This document shows, in pieces, positions 1-5,761 of a stretch of DNA of 6,765 nt. The notes under the pieces were generated by a model, which was given only the letters and a program-made list of their open reading frames with translations, did no database searches and was not told the origin of the DNA. How positions within the stretch are numbered: the stretch's first letter is position 1; each line of letters opens with the position of its first letter. Origin of the DNA: an uncultured Syntrophobacterales bacterium (GTDB lineage Bacteria; Desulfobacterota; Syntrophia; Syntrophales; UBA5619); contig CAIUXU010000382.1 of the NCBI GenBank assembly GCA_903903205.1, positions 1 to 6,765 on the forward strand. The letters run 5' to 3'. A program made the position numbers and the translations under genes.

Positions 1-12
1 AGCGCCTTTGAT

Positions 13-41
13 ATATTAACCACTATTCTCATGGATATTAT
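13..41. promoter_or_regulatory. Putative Rrf2 operator over the regulator's own promoter
   Basis: The sequence shows an imperfect dyad: left arm ATATTAACCA (13-22), a 9-bp spacer, right arm TGGATATTAT (32-41). Eight of ten positions pair when one arm is reverse-complemented. It covers the region between the proposed -35 and -10 boxes, where a bound repressor would block RNA polymerase. A closely similar element with the same 9-bp spacing lies at 2915-2943 in front of the transporter operon. Rrf2 regulators such as IscR and CymR bind roughly 25-30-bp dyads and often control their own genes. That this is the binding site of the adjacent Rrf2 protein is inference. Confidence 0.55.
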
Positions 42-44
42 ATA
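16..44 (+). promoter_or_regulatory. Putative promoter of the regulator operon
   Basis: A sigma70-like arrangement is visible: TTAACC (16-21) as a -35-like box, a 17-bp spacer, and TATATA (39-44) as the -10 box, 24 bases upstream of the regulator's start codon. The -35 match is mediocre, so the promoter may be weak or need no activator when derepressed. The same 17-bp geometry is seen at the second promoter of the window (TTGACA at 2896). An alternative -10 reading is TATTAT at 36-41, but that leaves only 14 bp of spacer. Confidence 0.45.
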
Positions 45-67
45 GAATAACATTTCAGGGTGATTTT

Positions 68-514
68 ATGAAACTGTCAACAAAGGGTCGCTACGGTGTG
101 CGGATGATGATCGATCTGGCCGCCCATTACGGAGAGGGTCCTGTGCTTTTGCGAGACATCGCAAAGCGGCAGGAGATCTCGGAGAAGTACCTTTCGAATC
201 TGATCCATCCCCTCAAATCAACAGGGTTGCTGGAGGCAATGCGAGGGGTGCACGGCGGCTATGTCCTGGGAAAGGCGCCTTCGGAGATCACCATGAAGGA
301 GATCGTCCAGGTCGTGGAGGGGCCGCTCTGCGTTGTGGATTGCGTCGAGAAACCGGGTCTTTGCAGCCGCGTATCCCATTGCGTCTCCCGTGATCTCTGG
401 CTAGAAGCGGCGGAGGGCATTGCGCGGGTGTTGGAGAAATACACCCTGGCCGACATGGTGGAGCGGCAGAAGGCCAAACAGGATAACGCCACACACGATA
501 ACTATATGATTTAG
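68..514 (+). CDS. Rrf2-family transcriptional regulator with Cys cluster (IscR/CymR-like)
   Basis: A 148-residue protein, a normal length for the Rrf2 family. It opens with the typical MKLSTKGRYGVRMMIDLA, followed by a winged helix-turn-helix (recognition region about residues 28-60, with EISEKYLSNLIHPLKSTGLL and the wing RGVHGGY at 59-65). The C-terminal half carries cysteines at 88, 92, 99 and 105. The last three form C-X6-C-X5-C, close to the C-X5-C-X5-C of IscR that ligates an Fe-S cluster, so redox or Fe-S sensing is possible; CymR, by contrast, senses sulfur status through the CysK-O-acetylserine complex. A ribosome site AGGGTGA (57-63) supports this start. It leads an operon with two transsulfuration-type enzymes and sits beside a transporter-cysK operon, so a role as a cysteine/sulfur regulator is inferred. 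Family assignment is secure; ligand and targets are not. Confidence 0.93.
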   Translation: MKLSTKGRYGVRMMIDLAAHYGEGPVLLRDIAKRQEISEKYLSNLIHPLKSTGLLEAMRGVHGGYVLGKAPSEITMKEIVQVVEGPLCVVDCVEKPGLCSRVSHCVSRDLWLEAAEGIARVLEKYTLADMVERQKAKQDNATHDNYMI

Positions 515-543
515 GATATGTCGGAATCATAACAGGTCTCGGA

Positions 544-1704
544 ATGGATCAGACGATGAAGACTTCAACCAAGGCGGTGCAGATCGGGGTGGGAAAGGAT
601 GCGACGGGCGCAATGTCCTTTCCGATCTACCAGAACGCCACATTCGCTCATCCGGCATTCGGGCAGAGCACCGGCTATGACTATTCACGCAGCGGTAATC
701 CAACCCGCAAGGTTCTTGAGGAAGGGATCGCCCTGCTGGACGGCGGTGTCAGGGGATTCGCCTATTCTTCAGGGATGGCCGCGATTACCAACCTCCTGCT
801 GCTTTTCAAACAGGGCGACCACCTGGTGGTGACCGAGGATCTGTACGGCGGCACGTTTCGGGTAATTGACAAAGTTTTTGTCAAATATGGCCTGGAGGCG
901 ACCTACGTTGACACCTCCGATCCGGATGCGGTGGCCCGGGCGATCCGGGAAAATACCCGCGCCATTCTGCTGGAGGCGCCGACCAACCCGCTCCTCAAGG
1001 TGGCAGACATCCGGAAGATCTCTGACATGGCCAGGGAGAAGGGGGTCCTGACCATCGTGGACAATACATTCATGACCCCTTATCTGATGCAGCCGCTGGC
1101 TTTGGGCGCAGACATCGTCGTCTACAGCGCCACCAAGTTCATTTCCGGCCACAACGATGTCCTGGCAGGCCTGGTGGTCGTGAAGGATGAGGAATTGGGC
1201 AAGCAGGTTTATTTCCTGCAGAATTCCGTCGGCGCCGTCCTGGGACCACAGGATTGCTGGCTTGTGATCCGCGGCATGAAGACACTGGGCGTCCGGATCG
1301 ACCGGCAGTTGGAAAATGCGCAAACCATCGCGGAATGGCTTTCCCGCCAGCCGGGCGTCAGGCGGGTCTATTACCCGGGGCTGCAAACGGACCCCGGCAA
1401 TCGTCTGCTTCGGGAGCAGGCCCGGGGATTCGGCGCGATGGTTTCGTTTGAGGTCGCTGACCGGTGCATCGCCGAAAAGGTTCTCGCAAAGGTCAAACTC
1501 ATCTCCTTTGCCGAAAGTCTGGGAGGGGTGGAGACCCTGATCACCTACCCGGCCTTTCAGACCCATACGGATATGGACCCGACGGAACGAGAGCGGATGG
1601 GGATCAACGACAGGCTCTTGCGGCTGTCGGTAGGGATCGAAGATGCGGGCGACCTGCTGGCCGATTTGGAGCAGGCCCTGAAAGAAGCAAAGGAAGATTC
1701 ATGA
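544..1704 (+). CDS. PLP-dependent Cys/Met metabolism enzyme, MetI-like (cystathionine gamma-synthase / O-acylhomoserine sulfhydrylase type)
   Basis: A 386-residue cytosolic fold-type I PLP enzyme of full family length. Visible hallmarks are YDYSRSGNPTR (45-55, Y47 and R49 contacting the cofactor phosphate of the partner subunit), SSGMAA (75-80), Y101 stacking on PLP, D173 in IVDNTF, the Schiff-base lysine K198 in SATK, SLGGVET (325-331) and R360 for the substrate carboxylate. All catalytic residues are intact. The TYPAFQTH stretch (334-341) and overall wording resemble Bacillus MetI, which makes cystathionine or homocysteine from activated homoserine; a lyase role cannot be excluded. It follows the Rrf2 gene by 29 bases and overlaps the next gene by four. 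The ribosome site is weak (AGG at 534-536). A second ATG at 556 aligns better with the start of the paralogue downstream and may be the true start. Confidence 0.9.
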   Translation: MDQTMKTSTKAVQIGVGKDATGAMSFPIYQNATFAHPAFGQSTGYDYSRSGNPTRKVLEEGIALLDGGVRGFAYSSGMAAITNLLLLFKQGDHLVVTEDLYGGTFRVIDKVFVKYGLEATYVDTSDPDAVARAIRENTRAILLEAPTNPLLKVADIRKISDMAREKGVLTIVDNTFMTPYLMQPLALGADIVVYSATKFISGHNDVLAGLVVVKDEELGKQVYFLQNSVGAVLGPQDCWLVIRGMKTLGVRIDRQLENAQTIAEWLSRQPGVRRVYYPGLQTDPGNRLLREQARGFGAMVSFEVADRCIAEKVLAKVKLISFAESLGGVETLITYPAFQTHTDMDPTERERMGINDRLLRLSVGIEDAGDLLADLEQALKEAKEDS

Positions 1705-2840
1705 AGATCGGAACGAAGATCCTGCACACGGGAAACGAAATCGACCCGACGACCGGGGCCGTCAGCATTCCCGTTCACCACGCCGCCACTTTCCAGCAGG
1801 CCAAGGCGGATGAATTCGGCCCTTACGACTATTCCCGCTCCGGGAACCCCACGCGGGATGCCCTCGAAGCGATCATCGCCAGCCTGGAAGGGGGAGTGAA
1901 AGGTTTTGCCTTCTCTTCAGGAATGGCAGCAATTTCAAGTGTCTTTCTTCTCTTTTCGCCCGGGGACCATCTGGTGGCGTGCGAGGACGTTTACGGGGGG
2001 ACCTACCGGGTGCTGACGAGGCTTTTCAACCGCCTGGGGATCGAGACAACGTTTGTCGACTTCACCGATCTTTCAAAGGTGAGAGAAGCCATCCGCGACA
2101 ACACCAAAGCCCTCTATCTGGAGACCCCGTCCAATCCGCTCCTCAAGATTACGGACCTGAGGGCGGTTTCTGCACTGGCCAAGGAGAGAGGCATCCTCAG
2201 CATCATCGACAACACCTTTATGACCCCCTACCTCCAGCGTCCGATCGAATACGGGATGGATATCGTCATCCACAGCGCCACAAAGTACCTGGGCGGCCAC
2301 AGCGACGTGCTTTCCGGGCTGGCGGTGGCTGCCGACGGCAAACTGGCGAATCAGATCAAGTTCATCCAAAATGCCTTCGGGGCCGTCCTCGGGCCGCAGG
2401 ACTGCTGGCTTCTGATGCGCGGCATCAAGACCCTGAAAGCGCGGATGGACATGCACCAGAAAGGCGCGGCCAAACTGGCCGAATGGCTCCAGGGGCGTCC
2501 GGAGGTCAAGGAGGTGTTCTTTCCCGGACTGCCCGGCCATCCAGGGAGGGAGATCCACAAAAGCCAGGCCGACGGGCCGGGCGGAATCGTCTCTTTCCGA
2601 CTCCAGACGGAGGAGATAGCCAAGAAATTCCTGAGCAGTGTCCGTCTTCCGGTTTTGGGGGTCAGTCTCGGGGGGGTTGAAAGCATTATCACCTATCCCG
2701 TCACCATGTCGCACGCCGCCATGCATCCCGATCACCGCAAGCGCGTGGGGGTGACCGGCGATCTTGTCCGATTCTCCGTCGGGATCGAAGATCCGGATGA
2801 TCTGATCGATGACCTGGATCAGGCTCTGAGACAGGCTTGA
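1701..2840 (+). CDS. PLP-dependent transsulfuration enzyme, MetC/lyase-like (cystathionine beta- or gamma-lyase type)
   Basis: A 379-residue paralogue of the preceding enzyme with the same layout: YDYSRSGNPTR (42-52), SSGMAA (72-77), Y98, D170 in IIDNTF, PLP lysine K195 in HSATK, SLGGVES (322-328) and R357. The start at 1701 is chosen because it overlaps the upstream stop as ATGA, has a ribosome site AAAGGA (1689-1694), and gives a family-typical N-terminus (MKIGTKILHTG); the reading frame stays open further upstream, but only as a shadow of the first gene. The TYPVTMSHAAM segment (331-341) differs from the TYPAFQTH of its neighbour and is of the kind seen in cystathionine lyases, so I infer that one enzyme builds and the other cleaves cystathionine or cysteine-like thioethers. 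Substrate and direction cannot be fixed from sequence alone. Family certainty is high; lyase subtype is moderate. Confidence 0.88.
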   Translation: MKIGTKILHTGNEIDPTTGAVSIPVHHAATFQQAKADEFGPYDYSRSGNPTRDALEAIIASLEGGVKGFAFSSGMAAISSVFLLFSPGDHLVACEDVYGGTYRVLTRLFNRLGIETTFVDFTDLSKVREAIRDNTKALYLETPSNPLLKITDLRAVSALAKERGILSIIDNTFMTPYLQRPIEYGMDIVIHSATKYLGGHSDVLSGLAVAADGKLANQIKFIQNAFGAVLGPQDCWLLMRGIKTLKARMDMHQKGAAKLAEWLQGRPEVKEVFFPGLPGHPGREIHKSQADGPGGIVSFRLQTEEIAKKFLSSVRLPVLGVSLGGVESIITYPVTMSHAAMHPDHRKRVGVTGDLVRFSVGIEDPDDLIDDLDQALRQA

Positions 2841-2895
2841 CGAGCAGAGACTTTTCTTGAAAGGACCCTCCGGTGAAAAAATCCGAAATATTTGC

Positions 2896-2924
2896 TTGAC
2901 ATTTTTTTTCGGTTATATTATCTA
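2896..2924 (+). promoter_or_regulatory. Promoter of the transporter-cysK operon
   Basis: A perfect -35 hexamer TTGACA (2896-2901) is followed by a 17-bp spacer rich in T and by TATCTA (2919-2924) as the -10 box. Transcription would begin near 2931 and give a leader of about 83 bases before the ATG at 3014. The overlapping TATTAT (2916-2921) is a better hexamer, but its spacing to TTGACA is only 14 bp. The strong -35 combined with an operator over the -10 and start site suggests a promoter that is strong when derepressed. Confidence 0.6.
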
Positions 2925-2943
2925 CAAAACCAATGGGAATTAT
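2915..2943. promoter_or_regulatory. Putative Rrf2 operator at the transporter-cysK promoter
   Basis: The left arm ATATTATCTA (2915-2924), a 9-bp spacer and the right arm TGGGAATTAT (2934-2943) match the element at 13-41 in 8 of 10 positions in each arm, with identical spacing. Internal symmetry is weaker here (6 of 10). The element covers the -10 box and the expected start site, a position typical of repression. The right arm contains GGAATTAT, which from memory resembles the core of the Bacillus/Staphylococcus CymR box. Control of this operon by the Rrf2 protein encoded at 68-514 is inferred from the shared element and adjacency. Confidence 0.55.
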
Positions 2944-3013
2944 GCTAATTGATTTTCGAGGTGAGATCGTGAAGCAAATTCTTAATAACAACATTGGTAA
3001 GGAGGAATACAGC

Positions 3014-3970
3014 ATGAAAACCGTAGTGAAGTGCTTAGCAGCGTTCGGCGTTGTCGCCGCCATTTCCCTGGCCGTATCGGGTGCGGCTACCGCGCAAAGG
3101 GAGGAACCGCCCGCGAAAATCGTCGTTTCGGATGCAAAGACCACCCACCACCTGAATCTCTATGTGGCGCAGGAGCTGGGACTGTTCAAGAAGTACAAGC
3201 TCGACGTGAGCATTGTCGAAGCGAATGAATTGTCCGCTGCCAGAGACGCTGTCGTATCCGGCCAGGCCGATGTCTTCTGGTCTTGCCCGACCGTGGCCAT
3301 TGCTGCAGTGGCCAACGGCGCCCCGATCAAGGTCATCTCCCAGGTTAAGACACCCTGCACCTCGGTGCTGGTCGTTTCCAAGGATTCTCCGATCAAGACC
3401 TGGAAGGATCTCAAAGGGAAACATATCGCCGGGATCTCTCCCACTTGCGAGGCGGTCATCGCATACGAGAAAAAGGCGCGGGAGAACGGCGGCGAGTACA
3501 TCCTGGAGAAACTGTCTGGCGGGCCGGCCATCGCCGCCCTGGAAGCCGGCAAGGTTGACGGCGCTATCCTCGAAGAGCCCCACGTCAGCATCGCTGAGCT
3601 CAAAGGATTCAAAGTGGTGTTGCGCGAGGCCGCGTCTGAGGTTCCTTGCCGCACCATCAACGCCCGAACAGGCTATTTGAAAGAAAATCCTTCCGCTCTG
3701 AAACGTTTCGTTGAGGCCATCAAGGAGGCCAACGCGGTCATCCTGAAGGACCCGGCCGGCAAGCAGGTGGTCGAAATCGCAAGAAAATACACAGGCGCCC
3801 CGGAAGATGCCATCAAACATGGGAACAATCGCCTCAAATTCACCACGGTGATTCAGGAAAAAGGTCTTCGTGCTCTTGGCGATGAACTGGTGGCCCAGAA
3901 GAATATCAAGGAAAATCCCGGCGAAAAATTGTATGCCGCCGAGTTCAAGGGTATAACCTGGGGAAAATAG
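3014..3970 (+). CDS. ABC transporter periplasmic substrate-binding protein (SsuA/TauA/NMT1-like)
   Basis: A 318-residue secreted protein. The N-terminus is a clear Sec signal peptide (MKTVVKC, a hydrophobic core at 8-22, and a likely cut after ATA at 25-27, before Q28). The mature part has the TauA/SsuA pattern: a first strand IVVSDAK, then LYVAQELGLFKKYKLDVSIV (49-68), the GQADVFW segment (83-89), the DLKGKHIAG domain linker (132-140) and the ALEAGKVDGAILEEP segment (175-189). Its job would be to capture a small sulfur-containing or other anion-like ligand and hand it to the permease downstream. The mature chain has cysteines at 91, 115, 145 and 212, unusual for a periplasmic binding protein; 145 and 212 have counterparts in the next gene. 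The start is fixed by AAGGAGG at 2999-3005. The ligand is unknown; taurine, sulfonates or other organosulfur compounds are guesses from context. Confidence 0.88.
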   Translation: MKTVVKCLAAFGVVAAISLAVSGAATAQREEPPAKIVVSDAKTTHHLNLYVAQELGLFKKYKLDVSIVEANELSAARDAVVSGQADVFWSCPTVAIAAVANGAPIKVISQVKTPCTSVLVVSKDSPIKTWKDLKGKHIAGISPTCEAVIAYEKKARENGGEYILEKLSGGPAIAALEAGKVDGAILEEPHVSIAELKGFKVVLREAASEVPCRTINARTGYLKENPSALKRFVEAIKEANAVILKDPAGKQVVEIARKYTGAPEDAIKHGNNRLKFTTVIQEKGLRALGDELVAQKNIKENPGEKLYAAEFKGITWGK

Positions 3971-3973
3971 TGC

Positions 3974-4918
3974 ATGAATACCCGTAGAAGTTTCATTTCA
4001 AGAATATCGTTTCTTGCTCTGCTGGCAGCCGTATTGACACTATCCATCGGCTGCCGGCAGCAGCCTGCAAATGAAAAGGCGCCGCCTGCTGCCCAATCCG
4101 CATCATCTCGGACAATCCGCTTAGGCTACGGAAACAGCCCGCTTCTTGGCCCACTGCATGCTGCGGAGGAACAAGCCAAGGCAGCCGGAAAAACCGGGGC
4201 ATGGGAACTGAAGCATTTCGGCAGCGGCGGCGACATCGGCTATTCGCTGATCGCCGGCGAGCTCGATGCAGGTTTCATCGAGACGGAAAAAGTGCTCCAG
4301 TTGCTCAAGGTTCCGGGAGGCGAGAAGCTGAAGATTGCCGGTGCGATAGAGTTCCCGTACGGCGCAACATTGGTGGTGAGAAAAGAGTTGAAGGTCCGCC
4401 TTGCCGACCTTGCCGGCAAGCATCTGGCGGCGCTGGAGGCGGACTGCATCATCAACCACCAGTTCAACAAGGATGCGAAGCGGCACGGGCTCGACCCGAA
4501 GAAGTTGCGGTACAGCTACATGCCGTTTGCCGATATGCTTCCTGCCCTCGAGGCCAAGGCCATAGACGGGGCGCTGGTCAAGGGCGCCTATGGCGTTCTG
4601 GCAGAACTTGCCGGCCACAAAATCCTCTATCAGAACTGGGAGATCAAAGCCGGCTCCGATGAATGCTGTCCGCCGTCCATCGCCCAAACGGAACTCTTCC
4701 TGGTTGTCCGACAAGAGGCTGCGGAACGGATTAAACCGCTGATCGCGGCACTGACAGCGGCAAACTCCCTTCCGCCGATCGAGATCCGACGGGCGGTAGG
4801 CAAGCAGTTGAATTATCCGACAGAGGCACTGGAACAGTATCCGGTATCCACTTTCGTTACCGTTAGCGCGGAACTGCGCAAACAGCTTGGAGAACAGAAA
4901 TGCCTGCCGACACGTTGA
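3974..4918 (+). CDS. Second ABC substrate-binding protein, probable Tat-type lipoprotein
   Basis: A 314-residue protein beginning 3 bases after the preceding stop. Residues 3-9 (TRRSFIS) resemble the twin-arginine export motif, and a hydrophobic stretch (11-25) ends in LSIGC with C27 as the likely lipidated cysteine, so it is probably an anchored lipoprotein. After a Pro/Ala-rich linker (about 28-46) comes a binding-protein fold: IRLGYGNSPLLGPLHAAEEQ (48-67), GELDAGFIETE (95-105), a DLAGKHLAALEADC linker (145-158) and ALEAKAIDGALVKG (191-204). It is only a distant relative of the protein before it by eye, yet keeps cysteines at matching places (C158; C231 and C232). Its stop overlaps the permease start. 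It could be an alternative receptor with different specificity or a partner of the first. Ligand unknown. Confidence 0.82.
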   Translation: MNTRRSFISRISFLALLAAVLTLSIGCRQQPANEKAPPAAQSASSRTIRLGYGNSPLLGPLHAAEEQAKAAGKTGAWELKHFGSGGDIGYSLIAGELDAGFIETEKVLQLLKVPGGEKLKIAGAIEFPYGATLVVRKELKVRLADLAGKHLAALEADCIINHQFNKDAKRHGLDPKKLRYSYMPFADMLPALEAKAIDGALVKGAYGVLAELAGHKILYQNWEIKAGSDECCPPSIAQTELFLVVRQEAAERIKPLIAALTAANSLPPIEIRRAVGKQLNYPTEALEQYPVSTFVTVSAELRKQLGEQKCLPTR

Positions 4919-5757
4919 CACAGAATGACAGGTTGCAACAACACCAGGCCCGTTGGTGGCAGGTTGTGGTCCGCGAACTGTCCGTTTTTGGCCGAAATTC
5001 GTTCGGCAGCATCGTCTCCGTTGAGTTTCTGACGGTTGTTGTGCCGGTGCTGATCCTCTGGGAGGCGCTGCCGCGACTGGGAGTGGTGCCGCAGACACTG
5101 GTCCCCACCCCTTCGACAGTGGCCCTCACCTTCTGGGATATGCTCCACAACATCCGCTTGTCGGAACACCTGATCGGAAGCGCACTCCGCTTTGCCATCG
5201 GCTTTATCGTTGCCGTTGCTACAGCCTTTCCGATCGGCGTCCTGATGGGATGGAACCTTTTCATCCGCAAGCACTGTCTGCCGGTCTTCCAGATTCTGGC
5301 CCCGATTCCGCCGCCGGCCTGGGTGCCGATCACCATCATCATCTTCGGCGTAGGGATGCCGATGCAGGTATTCCTGATTTTTCTCGGTGTCTTCTATCCG
5401 GTTCTCTTCAACACCTACCAGGGGATCAAGGAGACCGACCCGCGCTACCTCGCTTCGGCCCGGGTATTTGGCGCAAGTGAATTCACTTTGATTACAAGGA
5501 TCTACATCTGGCATGCCCTCGGGTCAGTCATTATGGGGGTCAAGATCGGCATCGCCCTCGGCCTTGTGATGCTGGTGATCGCCGAAATGTACGGCGGCAG
5601 GACCGGCATCGGCTACCTCCTGCTGGAGGCGAAGGAGTATTTCCAGATCGACAGGATGGTGGTCTGCATGCTGATGCTGGGGTTCATCGGCTGGTTCCTG
5701 ATCGAGGTCATGAAATATATCGAATTGAAACTCGCCGTCTGGCGGATCGGCAGGTAG
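4900..5757 (+). CDS. ABC transporter permease (SsuC/TauC family)
   Basis: A 285-residue inner-membrane protein starting inside the end of the preceding gene (19-base overlap), with a GGAGAA ribosome site just upstream. It has about six hydrophobic segments (near 41-58, 95-118, 133-150, 154-172, 208-228 and 252-272). The LAPIPPPAWVPITIIIFGVG stretch (133-152) is the hallmark of the nitrate/taurine/sulfonate permease group. The EAA loop that docks the ATPase is at about 183-207 (LASARVFGASEFTLITRIYIW), with the conserved G190. It would form a homodimeric channel fed by the two binding proteins and powered by the ATPase encoded 4 bases downstream. The family is clear; the substrate is not shown. 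Confidence 0.92.
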   Translation: MPADTLTQNDRLQQHQARWWQVVVRELSVFGRNSFGSIVSVEFLTVVVPVLILWEALPRLGVVPQTLVPTPSTVALTFWDMLHNIRLSEHLIGSALRFAIGFIVAVATAFPIGVLMGWNLFIRKHCLPVFQILAPIPPPAWVPITIIIFGVGMPMQVFLIFLGVFYPVLFNTYQGIKETDPRYLASARVFGASEFTLITRIYIWHALGSVIMGVKIGIALGLVMLVIAEMYGGRTGIGYLLLEAKEYFQIDRMVVCMLMLGFIGWFLIEVMKYIELKLAVWRIGR

Positions 5758-5761
5758 GGCC

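Larger units (their letters stand above)
2841..3013 (+). other. Intergenic region and leader of the transporter operon
   Basis: This 173-bp gap holds the promoter and operator listed separately. The stretch 2841-2895 shows no convincing terminator for the upstream operon, only short weak stems near 2850-2880 without a proper U-run. A perfect 6-bp inverted pair, CCGAAA (2883-2888) and TTTCGG (2907-2912), brackets the -35 box. The leader from about 2931 ends in a near-perfect Shine-Dalgarno AAGGAGG (2999-3005), 8 bases before ATG 3014, which fixes that start. No riboswitch-like structure is recognised. Confidence 0.6.

Noticed and set aside
521..530. TCGGAATCAT, 8 of 10 match to the right arm of the proposed operator, in the gap before the first PLP gene
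   Set aside because: No left arm is found at the 9-bp spacing (502-511 matches poorly) and there is no clear promoter there, so a chance half-site is likelier.
769..1566. Long open frame on the minus strand within the first PLP gene, and similar ones opposite the binding-protein and permease genes
   Set aside because: They are antisense to clearly coding sequence, have compositions unlike real proteins, show no recognisable motifs and are explained by GC-rich codon use in the real genes.
2841..2895. Possible rho-independent terminator after the second PLP gene
   Set aside because: Only 3-4-bp stems are visible, and the nearby T-run at 2902-2909 belongs to the promoter spacer without a GC-rich hairpin before it.
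2933..3013. In-frame upstream starts for the first binding protein (ATG at 2933, GTG at 2969 preceded by GAGGTGAG)
   Set aside because: The ATG at 2933 sits inside the operator at the expected transcription start and has no leader or ribosome site. The GTG at 2969 would place 15 polar residues before a perfect signal peptide. ATG 3014 has AAGGAGG at ideal spacing.
2931..3013. Sulfur-responsive riboswitch (SAM type) or T-box in the transporter leader
   Set aside because: The leader is only about 83 bases, AT-rich, and shows no conserved SAM riboswitch or T-box elements or long stems by eye.
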